Positions 24,477 through 37,400 of a stretch of 60,513 nucleotides of DNA are shown here, one piece after another (the first letter of the stretch is position 1; every line of letters begins with the position of its first letter). The position numbers and the translations under genes are program-made. Origin of the DNA: Lingula anatina (lineage: Eukaryota; Brachiopoda; Lingulata; Lingulida; Lingulidae). Location of the stretch: positions 1 to 60,513 of the forward strand of contig NW_019773689.1 in assembly GCF_001039355.2 (NCBI RefSeq), in the 5' to 3' direction. The notes below the pieces were generated by a model that searched no databases, was not told the DNA's origin, and saw only the letters and a program-made list of their open reading frames with translations.

Positions 24477-24666
24477 AAGAGCGCATTCAGAACAGCGGAC
24501 TAACAGATCCATGGATCAAATATGCTCGGTCCACTTGATTACTTGTTGCGTTCTCCCTGCGGGGGATCTGTTTAGTGTTTAATCGGGAATTAAGCGGTAA
24601 GCTTTTAAATCGGTCGCCATATTTGATCCGGGGATCTGTTAGTCCTTTGTTCTGAATGCGCTCTAA
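24477..24666. mobile_element. Foldback MITE, family B (complete copy)
   Basis: The left end TAAGAGCGCATTCAGAACAG and the right end TTCTGAATGCGCTCTAA are inverted repeats. Internal arms read GGACTAACAGATCC and GGATCTGTTAGTCC, next to ATCAAATATG and CATATTTGAT. Copies and pieces occur at 47438, 47625 and 43980. It has no open frame. Confidence 0.85.
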
Positions 24667-25693
24667 GTTACAAAGCAGACCAATTTTAGTAGTTGTTCTG
24701 TATTTTCCCCACTATATTTCGAATAAAATGTGTCACTTTTGGGTCCTAAGAGGGTGGGGGGGGCTCCTGGATATTACAAAATTCATCCAAAGGTCGGATC
24801 GAGCAAGTTGTTAAAAGATATTGCCTTTTTTCTGGAAAATTACATTTGGCAGCTCATGTGATATTTATCTAATAATTAATATCAAAATAGCCAAGGTCTT
24901 CAAAATCACTGCTATTTGAAGTCTCAGATTTGAATATCACCTTCTCGACAGCTTTATTACGGAGGGCAATCTAATTTGCATATAAGAGAAAATGCAGTTT
25001 TTTCTTGTTTTTGAGCATAGTAGTGTACATTTTTTTCGTTATTCCTAAAAAAAACAATGCCTCTTTAAGCTCAAAACTTTTCTAAAGATTTGACCGACAT
25101 TCCCTGTTTATAAGTTATATAATTATAAATAACCTTCACACACGGGCATAAATAACATTTTCACTCCCGAATTATAAGGCTGTTAAAATAGCGCCAGAAA
25201 GTGCTACGATAATGTAGGTCAATTGCCTGTATAAACCTCTCATACGATTATCGATTTTTTCTAGAGTGGAACGTTTTAGGGGGAGGTCGATGAGTGTAAA
25301 ACTAGCCCACTTCTCCGTATGAAACGACGTAGAATTTTGCAGACATTTTGGCTCTTCTCTACACCATCAGTCTCTCCCCAAAATGTTGTAGACCGCGATA
25401 ACTGCTCAATTGCCGGGAAGCACGGAATACCCAGCACATAAAGTTGAACCGGCGAGCGATGGATTTGATACGCTATCGTAGGAGCTGGATGAGGGTGGCC
25501 AAGGGGAGGGGGGGCGTAATCCCCTTACCCTTTATCAACCAAAGCATGTGTATGTGTGAAGGGACTGAACTCCATTTGTGCCAAAAAGATGATACTTCAG
25601 AACAAGGACGTGGTCAGTTGTCAACGTAGAGCACTTGGCACACTGAGGTGAATTTTTTTATGAAGATATATATATGTGTTGAGTATATTGGAT

Positions 25694-25867
25694 GGGGCCG
25701 TAGCGATAGTCCGAAGGTTCAATAGTCCGAAGGTTCATTGGTCCGAATGTTCACTATAGAACCTTCGGACCAATGAACCCTTGATTAAAAAATCGATGAA
25801 AATGTTACCACTTTTCGGACCAATGAACCTTCGGACCAATGAACCTTCGGACTATCGAGACGCCCCC
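25694..25867. mobile_element. Foldback element built on CCGAAGGTTCA repeats
   Basis: The left arm reads AGCGATAGTCCGAAGGTTCA and the right arm TGAACCTTCGGACTATCG, inside GGGGC and GCCCC ends. The word CCGAAGGTTCATTGGT or its reverse complement is repeated several times within each arm. A MITE-like nature is inferred. Confidence 0.75.
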
Positions 25868-26289
25868 TATTGGATAACTGCCTGTTTGTACTGTCCAAAA
25901 TATCGGACCCTATCATGTACTGCAAAACTGCTTTTTAAATTAAAATTTACTGAGTAACATTGTTTGGCGAAGGGAAGGGTTCTTTTTGAAAATCAGCATA
26001 ACCATATATTTCCGTAAAATAATCAATTTTTTGCATGAATTGTGATGTTTTCCCCAGAAGTGCCAACTGTGTTTTTTGTTTAAAGAAACACTCCATAAGA
26101 TTTACCTGCCAAAATGGATTTTCATGGGAAAATGAGGAATCACAAATCATTCACATATCCCTCTATGCTTGCATTCAACTTAATAAAACTATAAAGCTCC
26201 TATAGGCTCCAATGGAAATATCAACATCGTTATGCGCCAGAAAAATATTTAAGGGGTTAAGTAATTTTTAAGGTGCACTGGTATGTAGG

Positions 26290-26640
26290 GTTAAAGGGAT
26301 AATAACTCTTCGTATGAGATCTATATTTCACAATAAAAACATTGTGAATAACTCATAGATATATAAAATATTCTGTTTTACCACAAAAAATGGCAGTTTT
26401 AGCTATTATTCTGATATCTGAGCTTGTCTTTAGACCACGTGACCTCCATTGATGGCTATACTCTGTTAAAATCTCTTAAGAGATTTTAACAAAAAACCAA
26501 ACTTTATAGAAAAAAAACAGGGACTAACTTTGAATGTAAAAATGGATTCATTAACTGTTGGTGAGTATGAGGAAAATGTTGTTTACTCCAGGAAAATTCA
26601 TTTTTTGGCCGAAAAGAAGAGTAATTATCCCTTTAATTAC
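26290..26640. mobile_element. Foldback element with AAAGGGATAAT ends
   Basis: TTAAAGGGATAATAACTCTTC at the left pairs with GAAGAGTAATTATCCCTTTAA at the right. Near the middle is a perfect 26-bp palindrome at 26465-26490 centred on CTTAAG. A related half lies near 1898-1965. The short open frame across its right half is probably not a gene. Confidence 0.65.
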
Positions 26641-27241
26641 AAGAAGCTGTGGATGGCAAATATAAGCATTTTGGGGATTTTTGGGGATAATCATATAACT
26701 GGTTTAAGATACCACCTACGCTACTGGTTTCAAAGATAAGTGAACAAATTCAGTGTTTACAACATCTGTCTGAGGAAAGTGTCTGACATCACTTGTCTCA
26801 TGTATATTTGGTGAAGCACATCATGAAAATGATCATAGGTGGGGGAATACATGGAAATTATGACATGTCAACAATTTGAATCTCAGATAATGTTTGCAAA
26901 TAATATAAACAGCAAAGTAAGATTTTAAAATGAGGAAAAATGTGTTTGGAACAAATGAGAAGCAAAAATGTGGCTTATCTTAAGTAGCACTTCTGATAAA
27001 ATGCAATACTTCCACTAATATTTTCATGTTTTAGTGGATGGCCCATATTTTAACAAAGGTTTTTGTTGCTGGGTTTAAATCAATTCAACTGTAGTAATGT
27101 TTCTCTGAAGTTAATTTTTAAAAAAATTAATCTTGTTCAAATTGTTTGGCTCACTACCATAATCAACATGTAAACTTATCAGCATTCAATAATAAGTAAG
27201 TGTTTCTTTACATAATTTTTACCTTTTCATCTTTTACGTAG

Positions 27242-27292
27242 CTCTCATCTCCAGCCTCTTCCTAGCTGTGCTTGCTGTCATCATTGCTCTGT
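27242..27292 (+). CDS. Possible last coding exon of a small membrane protein
   Basis: A pyrimidine-rich tract ending ACGTAG is followed by a frame that reads LISSLFLAVLAVIIAL and then TGA. This would be a C-terminal membrane helix. The exon would start after one base of a split codon. AATAAA at 27659 is a suitable poly(A) signal, and the next gene on the minus strand ends at 28.4 kb, which would make the two genes convergent. I cannot identify the upstream exons or the family, and a chance frame is possible. Confidence 0.3.
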
Positions 27293-27658
27293 GAGAGCTC
27301 GGTGAGATTATAGAGATTTATCAACTTATGAAATTTTTTTTTCCCTCCCCAGAAGTATATAGGTAGATGGAAAAAAAGGTAATTAAGATCTGGGTTATAT
27401 TACAAGCACCCTACAAATAAAATAATTTCATTTTACACACTATTTGTATGGAATAATTGTTTTAGAAAGTAAAAAGGTTTGTGAATTTTGCCTTTAACAA
27501 AGTGTCATGAAACTTGGGCAAAATAACCTAGGATGTATTACTGATGTGAACATTTTCCTTTTTTAGAAGACCAAAATCAACTGGGATTTTAAATTATTTA
27601 TTAATTTATTTTATACTTTTCAGTTAGAACTCTTCTGAATGCATTATGACCCACCTTG

Positions 27659-27664
27659 AATAAA
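27659..27664 (+). terminator. Possible poly(A) signal
   Basis: AATAAA lies about 370 bp after the TGA of the possible membrane-protein exon. Confidence 0.35.
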
Positions 27665-28445
27665 GCAAGAAAACTAGGCCATGCTTGCAGCTCCTTATGA
27701 GTACCATATAATTTCTGAAGATGGTGATTTTTATTTGCATTTTTAAGTATCATATATAAACTGACAACAATTGTTTCTCAGGAAAATAGCCGTGTCCAGA
27801 CAAGGAAACATTTGCTTGGTACATGTATTGCGCACCTTCTGTGACATTCCATTCCTTGATATTACAATTTTGGATTAAGAAACTTGCATAATTAAAGAAT
27901 TGGCATATCTATTTTATTTAAACATGAAAATGCTGAAATGTAGAAGCAAAAATGTAATAATCAGTAATTGAGCTGCTTGTTAGGGTAAGTGCATTCCTCT
28001 GTTCATTCATGTATCTGAGTGAGTATAGTTAAATGTTTTTACAGTGTAAAAGAAATAAAATAAGAAGTGTGAATAAACATTTTGAGATAAATTTGCTGGC
28101 ACTGAGATTATAATGTTAGGGACACAAAATGGATGAGAAATGTTTGTTAATAAACAGTTTTTAACATTGTGGTTGAGGGATTCCTGGGTTCAAAGCATTG
28201 TATTTTTGCTGGAAGAGGTCCACTCTTAAGCAGAATTTAATCTAGGCTCTTTCTCAAGTTTGGTCAACTACTGGGGTAAAAAATGTCGACTTTTCAGTAA
28301 AAAAATAAACCCTTTGGAACTGCTGGCTCCTTGCCTGTTGTTCCAAATGCCTTAAGATAAGAATGGCCATTATACTGCTAATTCAAACTTTTTAATTAAG
28401 AAATGAAGGAAAAACAAAACTCATCTGATTGCAGAATATTGCATT

Positions 28446-28451
28446 TTTATT
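28446..28451 (-). terminator. Poly(A) signal of the small minus-strand gene
   Basis: AATAAA on the minus strand lies about 63 bp after the TAG at 28514-28516, giving a short 3' untranslated region. Confidence 0.55.
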
Positions 28452-28513
28452 GTAAAACTAAGAGAATGATATACTGAAGTTTTTAAATTGACTGCCACAG
28501 AGGTAAAAATTCT

Positions 28514-30855
28514 CTAGTAGTTCTGCACTGTCCTCCCTGAAAAAAACATTAAAATATAATTCAGTTAAAATGTATTAGTTATTAAAAGGCAGCAATCCAA
28601 CAACCACCAGCTCTTGGCTGCTATTATATAATAACTGGCTTCAAATACAATTTTTACCAGCTACTTGACATAGTTTGCCTCTTAAAAACTTCATTTTAGT
28701 TATGATGCCATCCAAAGAAGGAAGCAAACAAAATAACTTTCATATGACAGTAAAATTAATCTGTTCTTTTGAAAATGATGTCAAATTTTCCTAATTTCTG
28801 AATGTTTGAAGTGATAGTTTTTATTTAATAATAGTAATAATAATAATAATTACCATTTATGCTCTTGACCTGCGTCTAAAGCAGGATGTAAAAAGATTTA
28901 ACAATCTTCTCCATCGAGAAAGGCGGCGATCCTTGGGTGCTGAAATATATAATAATAATATTTATTTATAGTCTAAAATCCATATTAAATATTCAGTAGA
29001 CTTTACATGGGTAAAATGAACAAAATAAGATGAATAAAGTAAATTAAAAGGTAGTTAAAATAAAAAGATATTAAGATGTGTTCTAAAAATTAATTGAATT
29101 GATGGACAATTAAGATTTATGATATTAAAAATAAATTGTACAATTCAAAAGATAACAGTCAAATCAATTATATTTAAAAGATAACAGTCATATCAATTAC
29201 AAAACTTTTTGAAGATATAAGTTTTTAAATCTTTTTAAAAATTGTCCTCAGACTCTATCGTTTTTATGACACAATATTACTCTGTAAAATGCAATAACAT
29301 AACCTTCAATATACAGTCTGTGCATCATTTTATTTCATAAATAAATCAACATTGAAACACATTTACCACTGTTAAGAATAATCAAATTTTGAATTTCAAT
29401 TAATACTTGTCAAAAGTACAAATACTGTTTGCACAACAAGGAGTGTATGTGTGTGTGTGTGTGCATGCAAGTGCATGCACAGTTACATTTTAACACTGTA
29501 ATAAGTAGATACCTATTATATAGACCCTGCCGTCTTACCTCTCTCCTTCACGTCCTCTATCACAATTTTTGTGTCTTTGACATTAACTGAAGAAAAAAAT
29601 GGAAAACAAAATAATTCTGTCCATGAGCACAACAAGGATATCACACATAGACAAAGATACAAAAATGAACTANTCCCAAGGGCAGTTCCTCTGCCCACTA
29701 TCTTGGCGTTTAAGATATTGTCCTTCAAAACTAATCGAACAGTGGCCATGGCTGTTCAAAATAAAATAGAAAGAAATCTTGTTAATATAACTTTTTGATG
29801 TTGTAATTGCAGACATTCAAATCATTCACTAAATATAAAAAAAGAAAGGGATATATTGCATTCTTATTATGAAAAAGTAAGTCAATTTCTTTTTCATTTA
29901 TATAAGAACATTTAAAAGTATGCAAGAGCAGTTTAGGACAATGTATTGATTTGGTAGAACATGTATTAGACTTAGTCCCCATACCTAGATCTATCTTATA
30001 TAGGATCAATCCATCTCCAAGGGTTTTTTTCCCTAAATTGCAATCAACTTAAGCAGCTTAGATGTGTGTCAGAAGCTGCTAGGGGGATATTAATGATCAT
30101 TTAGCACCTTCAGTAGGAGTGGCAGACATCTAAGACGCTTAAGATGAAAGCAATTTTGGGAGAAACCCCTTGGAGATCGGTCTAGGTATGGGAACTCAGT
30201 CTATGACTCATACAGTGTACAGCCTGATTATATATTAATAACTTCTCGTGCATGCACGCACACACACACACACACAACTTACGAGCACACTGCTCTTCTT
30301 TATTATTTTCAGTTTCCATATCAACTGACATCTGCAAGAAATAAATCAAATCATACTTTAACAAGTTCCAATATCTTTCTTTTGTAGTGATACACACCAT
30401 TATATTGGGATGATCAGCAAAAAATTAACGTTGTGTAACAAGAAATTCTCCGTAACCTGGATACAAACTTTCATGGTTAATTTTGAACAAAAATATAACT
30501 TACCAGCGATTGTGCAAGATTATCTCTTTGCTTTGTTTACTAAAGCAATAAACAGGAATAATTTCTGTATAAAGAAATTTGATTGGACGGCTCCTGTATT
30601 GTTCCTTAACTTTAAACCAATCGGAATGGCGCTATTTTGACGGTCTCGACGTGACACTCTCTGCTTTACAAATCACAATATATCACATGCAACTTAAACC
30701 TGGACATATCCTGTGTAAGATGCTTAATGCCTCCATCCTTGCACGGGTTTTTTGGGAAGCAGGCGATGAACCTCTGACTCATATCGGTTGGGGTGTATGG
30801 TGTAAACCCAAAGTCTCACCTCTTGCACAGCGCCATCTATGCTCAATGTTAACAT
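28514..30855 (-). CDS. Small five-exon gene, unknown protein of about 77 aa
   Basis: In minus-strand order the exons are 30855-30820, 30331-30283, 29751-29674, 29586-29539 and 28536-28514. They sum to 234 nt, 78 codons with the stop, and the phases agree at all four junctions. Four strong acceptors follow pyrimidine tracts (TTTCTTGCAG, TTTTGAACAG, TTTCTTCAG, TTTTTTCAG), and the donors are GTGAGA, GTAAGT, one that falls on the N at 29673 (GTAGTT if the base is G on this strand), and GTAAGA. The ATG is in good context (GCCATG). The protein starts acidic (METENNKEEQ), followed by a mixed hydrophobic and charged part (ATVRLVLKDN, KIVGRGTALG, KIVIEDVKERG). The middle exon is 78 nt, so skipping it keeps the frame. 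I do not recognise the family. Exon 1 is the least certain; an out-of-frame ATG in it opens a shorter alternative. Confidence 0.5.
29967..30205. mobile_element. Foldback MITE, family A
   Basis: It begins at AGACTTAGTCCCCATACCTA and ends at TAGGTATGGGAACTCAGTCT, with arms ATCCATCTCCAAGGG and CCTTGGAGATCGG. It lies inside an intron of the small minus-strand gene. Confidence 0.75.
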
Positions 30856-31589
30856 GGCGTCAGTGATAATGCCGAAAATTTCATCAAACTTTCTGCACAC
30901 TGAGTGTCATCCTCTGTCAGGGCATTCTTAAATGGTTCTGTCATAGTGTCTATTGCAAAACTTCACCTATGAGGTCAGGATAAAACATCTGAAATGAAGG
31001 ATACATATGGACTGTGTCAGTTGTTCACTGTTCACATCACGATGCAATGTGCTTGTCACAATGTGACGATATTAGCAAGTTTTATAGACCGTAAGTGCTT
31101 TTGGAAAACAGACAAGATTGAATGCCGTCATCCACTTCAACTTTTTCATCTGTAATGATGCAACATTTTGCGATGGCATGTAAAGGTGAGATGATTATAA
31201 ATCAGAGCACAACTGACGTTGTCTTCTATTATAAATACAATTTCCTATTGTTCTTCTTGAGTCATCTGACGAAATAGTAATAACTTGACTTTAGAGTGAT
31301 CACTTAGGTGTATTAGTACTACCGTCCCGAGCTTCAGACACCACTGAAAATCCACATGTCTTCTGTATTACCAGCACTAGTATAGTGTATGCCTCCGGCT
31401 GTAACTAACAACAATACTAATTTTTACTCATTCCCTCAAGGTTTATTTGTTGAACAAAACTAATAAAATGTCATTACTCTCAGACTCTGGAACTTCTTGA
31501 GGAAAATGCCTGACCATTGAGTTTTTTTGTCTCTTCCAGTCCATCATATGACTTAAGTCTACTTCACTGACCTAAGAAGAACAGAAATC

Positions 31590-32151
31590 ACTGCCACAGT
31601 GGAACACAATGACTCCAGACTACTGCACTGTGCTAGAAGACACAGGACTGTACTGCCACAATGGAACACAATAATTCCAGACTACCACAGTGTACTAGGA
31701 GACACAGGACTATACTGCCACAATGGAACACAATGACTCCATCTTACTACAGTGTACTAGGAGACACNCTCCAGACTACTACAGTGTACTAGGAAGCACA
31801 GGACTATACTGCCATAATCGAACACAATAACTCATCCAGACAACTACAGTGTACTAGGAAGCACAGGACTATACTGCCACAATGGAACACAATGACTCCA
31901 GACTACTGCACTGTACTAGGAGACACAGGCCTATACTGCCACAATGGAACACAATGACTCCAGACTGCTACACTATGCTAGGAAGCACAGGACTATACTG
32001 CCACAATGGAACACAATGACTCCAGACTACTACAGTGTACTAGGAAGCACAGGACTATACTGTCACAATATAACATGATGACTCCAGACTACACTATACT
32101 AGTAGGCACAGGACTATACTGCTACAATGGTACACAATGTTTCCAGACTAA
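31590..32151. repeat. Minisatellite, unit about 60 bp
   Basis: Diverged units of the form GGAACACAATGACTCCAGAC plus TACTACAGTGTACTAGG plus AGCACAGGACTATACTGCC repeat about nine times. A single N at 31768 lies inside the array, so its length is uncertain. Confidence 0.9.
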
Positions 32152-32204
32152 TTTTCAAGATGGTCAGATAACAACATGAGTTTCATTTATTAAATCTTCT
32201 TATG

Positions 32205-32372
32205 CAGGGGCGGATTGAGGTGGTCTTCTGGGTCTTCCGGAAGACAGTCAAATTTCTAAGTTTACATTGATGAGTACCTATTTTTTTCTGTCAGAAAACG
32301 GTCAAAAAATGGAGGATGGATCAACAAAGATAATGTGGAAGACTGTCAGAAACATCTCTGGATCCGCCCCTG
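32205..32372. mobile_element. MITE-like element, family C
   Basis: The ends CAGGGGCGGATTGAGG and TCTGGATCCGCCCCTG are inverted repeats. Internal CTTCCGGAAGACAGTCAAA and GGAAGACTGTCAG also pair. It has no open frame. Confidence 0.7.
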
Positions 32373-33987
32373 TTATGTAGATCACATTGTCTTCTGGATC
32401 TTTTCATATTTCAGTGAATTTTTGAATCTGTAATGCTGCTTGATTTTAGCCTTTCAGCAACTTTTCATCTAGTTCAATGTAATGCTACCCTGAGTGTCAA
32501 AAAGCTAAAAAGCTAGCTTGTTAAAAATCTTGTGAAGGGGTCGCTTTAACTAGCCCTTAGGAACAGTGACAGTGTACAATTTCCATTAATCAAAAAGAGC
32601 TGCTCCGCAATTAATCTGCAGTTGAATGTCATTAAACCAAAATGAAACGTAAAACAGATTTAATTCTGCTTTATTTAATCTTATTTACTGTATTTAAGAT
32701 GTAAAGTGAAAAATAAATAATATGTTTCTAAAAGAAAAAGATATATGCAATGTTTTTGTATTTTTGGCTTATCAAAGAACATTTGCTCCTGAAGATATAA
32801 ACACAATACATGTGCTTGCCCTGTACCAAGTTTGACAGCTACACTGTATGCCCGATACCACTATAAAGGCTGCGCAATGGCTAGACCAAACTCCGGTTTT
32901 TAAAGCAGAATGTTGCTTGTGTTGTGGTACTGACCTTCGACTGCAAGATATTCTTAGTTCAAACTTCAAACTCCACTTCAGCCACTTAGCTTCTTGTCTC
33001 GTCTAGATAACGTCAGCGCAAGGCGGGAAAGGCAGCTCCAGGCAGTCAAACCTGTGACGTACGAGACTTATGACTTCCAAATATGCAGCTCAGGCGCATA
33101 CATCTGTGACATACAAAACTTGTGACTTCCAAATGTGGAAGCACCCCAGGCAAAATTTTGCTGAAGAACGCCTCCAGGTGGCTAGAGTTTCATATTGCTG
33201 ATATGGGATATATATGAAATCAAGATCGAGCTGGCAATAAGGAAATCTAGAACCTAGGGTATGTAATGCCTGATATTTGGGTGAATTTGTGCTGCTACTG
33301 ATGTAAGAATTTTTATGTAAATCGCTCAGGTATTTTATTGCTTTGTCAAAGAAACCAAAGAAACAGTTTTAAGACACATAAAAAGAGTAAATTGTTTTAA
33401 AGATAAATTTTTTATCATCTTCCAGCTGATCACATGTGTCCTCCACATAAGTTTTATGTGGTAATGGCTGCTGTATTAACTTATCATGGAGATGTGACCA
33501 CAACAATGACTGTAGAGATAACAGTGATGAGGAAGGGTGTAGAAAGTATTACTTAGAATGAAGATGGATATCAAAGAAATGGGTTGTCAAGTAGTGGGTA
33601 ATGACCTTTCTGAAGCTGTAAAGATTGCTTGTCAATTTAGTACACATACGAATTTAGAGACAAGTAATAGGTGCATTTTACTCAGAAAATATCAACTTAT
33701 TTGTTAGAAAACATGATATAAAATTGTTTCAGCTGTTTAAGTACAAGTATTGTTCCATTTCAAGAACTGTTGTACAGCCAATTCATATACTGCTATTGAA
33801 AAAGTTTTATGTAAGCATGTGTTATCAATTCCAGCATTCCAGACTTGTTCACCCGACTAACGTGCAAACTTCTGCTGCATCACACAGGCTCAAGTATGCG
33901 ATGAAATAGATCACTGTAATGATCACTTATGAAAATGGCTGTCCATCAGCAACTTGTGCCCCAGGGATGACCAAGTCCATCAGAGTG

Positions 33988-34054
33988 AACAGAGGAAACA
34001 GTCAACAGGTAAATTAAATATGTGGATCTATCATAGATGAAAGCTTTCTGACTA
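33988..34054. mobile_element. Half copy of foldback element family F
   Basis: The segment from GAACAGAGGAAACAGTCAAC to CTTTCTGACTA matches the right arm of the complete element at 45684-45846 with scattered substitutions. Confidence 0.6.
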
Positions 34055-34446
34055 CAAACAAACATTTATGAATTCATATATATAAATCTACACATATTTG
34101 AACTATCATTTTTGTTCAATAGATTGTAGGGGATTATTATTGCCTGTCTGATACAGAGGAGAAAAATGACTCTCAAGATTGCAAAATTTAAGGAAATTAA
34201 AAACATATGTGTACATTTTTAAAATGTACAAAGAAAAGCAAAAAATGATATACAAAGTAGTTTATGTTTATCAACTGTGATACAATAATCAATATAGGGT
34301 GCCATCTACTCTCAGCAGGTTGGTTGTCATGGATCACCATGCCTCTCAATCTTGTGCCATTGGCTTTATCTGTATTTTTGATTGGTTCAATCTTTAATGT
34401 TGTCCATCCATGCTGTTTTTGGTCTTACTTTTCCTTGTTTTCCATT

Positions 34447-37400
34447 TAACCCAGAAACTCATTGTAAGGAGTTATTTGCATCAGGCATTGGTAGTAAGGG
34501 GAGTCTTGTATGGGTATATATTGTTTTCCAGATGACAGTTATAGATAATTTGCAACCTCCTACACAAACAAACTCAAATCATCACATTTTCTTTTTTCTT
34601 TGATAGTAAATAATACATTGCAATATTTGTTTTGGTCAATTCTCACACTTCTGATTATCAATTTCCGATAAACTTGGCACTTAAAAAAGACAGTCAACTG
34701 ATTAGCTTATCACAGATTTTTATTGTTGTTAAGCATCTTTTGTGCAAATTTCAGAAGTATTGGACAAGATTTGACAAAATTATTAACATCTAACTATTTT
34801 TAGTCATGGAATTTGTCAGTGTTTTCAGTTTAATTTTCATTTTTCTTAAATATATCGTCTATAGAAAATACTTTTCATTAGACACACAGTCAACTGATCA
34901 GATTATCACAAATTTTTATCGATGTTAAGCATCATTTGTTAAAATATCAGAAATATTGGAAAAGATTTGACAAAATTATTTACGTTTAACTATTTTAAGT
35001 CATGGGGTTTGCCAGTTTTTTTCAGTGTAATTTCAGTTTTCTGAAGTTTATTATTCTTTCTTTCCAGAGTACCCTTACCATGAAAAAGGAGGCAGTGAAA
35101 GACAGCAGCAAGAGCAGCACTATGTCTTATCCATGTGTACAATACATGACAAGTGGCAAGATTTAGGACATTGTCAAATATTCTGCTAACAACAACCCAT
35201 TCCAGAAACCCATTGTGAGGAGTAGCTGACTTCTGACATTGATAGTAAGGAGGAGTCTTGTATGGGTATATATTGTTTTCCAGATGACAGCTGTGGGTAA
35301 CTTGCAACCTCCCACACAAACAAACTCAAATCATCACATTTGCTGTTTTGTTTGATAGCAAATAATACATTGCAATATTGAAATGTTTGTTTTGGTCAGT
35401 TCTCACACTTCTGATTATCAATTTCCAATAAACTTGGCACTTAAAAAAGACAGTCAACTGATTAGCTTATCACAGATTTGTATTGTTGTTAAGCATCTTT
35501 TGTGCAAATTTCAGAAGTATTGGACAAGATTTGACAAAATTATTAACGTTTAACTATTTTGAGCCTTGGAATTTGCCAGTGTTTTTGTGGTAGTTTTCTG
35601 TTTTCCGAAATATATTGCCCCAAAGAACACTTTTCATTTGACATTGACAACTGATCAGCTTATCACAGACTTGTATTGTTGTTAAGCATCATTTGTGCAG
35701 ATTTTAGAAACATTGGATGAGATTTGACAAAATTATTAACGTTTAACTATTTTAAGTCATGAAATTTGCCAACTTATATTCAGTGTAATTTTGAGTTTTC
35801 TCCAATATATCGTCTGAAGAAAATACTTTTCGTTAGACACAGTCCACTGATCAGCTTATCACAGATTTTTATTGTTGTTAAGCATCATTTGTGCAAATTT
35901 CAGAAACATTGGACAAGATTTGTCAAAATTATTAACATCTAACTATTTTTAGTCATGGAATTTGTCAGTGTTTTCAGTTTAATTTTCATTTTTCTTAAAT
36001 ATATCGTCTATAGAAAATACTTTTCATTAGACACACAGTCAACTGATCAGATTACCACAAATTTTTATCGATGTTAAGCATCATTTGTTAAAATATCAGA
36101 AATATTGGAAAAGATTTGACAAAATTAATTACGTTTAACTATTTTAAGTCATGGGGTTTGCAAGTTTTTTTCAGTGTAATTTGTTTTCTGAAGTTTATTG
36201 TTCTTTCTTTCCAGAGTACCCTTACCATGAAAAAGAAGGCAGTGAAAGACAGCAGCAAGAGCAGCACTATGTCTTATCCATGTGTACAATACATGACTTG
36301 TGGCAAGATTTCGGACATTGTCAAATATTGTGCTAACAACAAACCATTCCAGAAACCCATTGTGAGGAGTAACTGACATCTGACATTGATAGGAGTCTTG
36401 TATGGGTATATATTGTTTTCCAGATGACAGCTGTAGGTAAATTGCAACCTCCCACACAAACAAACTCAAATCATCACATTTGCTGTTTTGTTTGATAGCA
36501 AATAATACATTGCAATATTGAAATATTTGTTTTGGTCAATTCTCACACTTCTGATTATCAATTTCCGATAAACTTGGCACTTAAAAAAGACAGTCATTTG
36601 ATTAGCTTATCACAGATTTGTATTGTTGTTAAGCATCTTTTGTGCAAATTTTAGAAGTATCGGACAAGATTTGACAAAATTATTAATGTTTAACTATTTT
36701 GAGCCTTGGAATTTGCCTGTGTTTTTGTGGTAGTTTTCTGTTTTCCGAAATATATTGCCCCAAAGAACACTTTTCATTTGACATTGACAACTGATCAGCT
36801 TATCACAGACTTTTATTGTTGTTAAGCATCTTTTGTGCAGATTTTAGAATTATTGGATGAGATTTGACAAAATTATTAACGTTTAACTATTTTAAGTCAT
36901 GAAATTTGCCAACTTATATTCAGTGTAATTTTGAGTTTTATCTAATATATCGTCTAAAGAAAATACTTTTCGTTAGACACAGTCCACTGATCAGCTTATC
37001 ACAGATTTTTATTGTTGTTAAGCATCATTTGTGCAAATTTCAGAAACATTGGACAAGATTTGTCAAAATTATTAACATTTAACTATTTTAAGTCATGAAT
37101 TTCACAGTGTTTTCAGTGTAATTTTCATTTTTCTCAAATATATCATCCATAGAAAATACTTTTCATTATACACACAGTCAACTGATTAGGTTATCACAGA
37201 TTTTTATTGATGTTAAGCATCATTTGTTAAAATATCACAAAAAATGGAAAAGATTTGACAAAATTATTTACGTTTAACTATTTTAAGTCATGGGGTTTGC
37301 CAGTTTTTTTCAGTGTAATTTTCAGTTTTCTGAAGTTTATTGTTCTTTCTTTCCAGAGTACCCTTACCATGAAAAAGAAGGCAGTGAAAGACAGCAGCAA

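Larger units (their letters stand above)
24667..27241. other. Intergenic or upstream intronic region
   Basis: Apart from the two inverted-repeat elements listed below, I see no clear exon. If the possible last exon at 27242 belongs to a plus-strand gene, its earlier exons should lie here or further left, but none could be chosen with confidence. Confidence 0.4.
30856..34446. other. Intergenic region with minisatellite and MITEs
   Basis: No gene is supported. Besides the listed repeats there is a short duplicated segment near 33045-33150 (TTGTGACTTCCAAATGTGG type). A frame at about 33427-33556 (+) after an acceptor-like TCTTCCAG ends at TAG and has a repetitive Thr/Met/Val composition, so it is not called. 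Confidence 0.5.

Noticed and set aside
33427-33556. Frame after an acceptor-like TCTTCCAG reading [13 protein letters not shown] and then Thr/Met-rich
   Set aside because: The composition suggests a decayed simple repeat (ATG/ACA words); it ends at TAG with no gene context.
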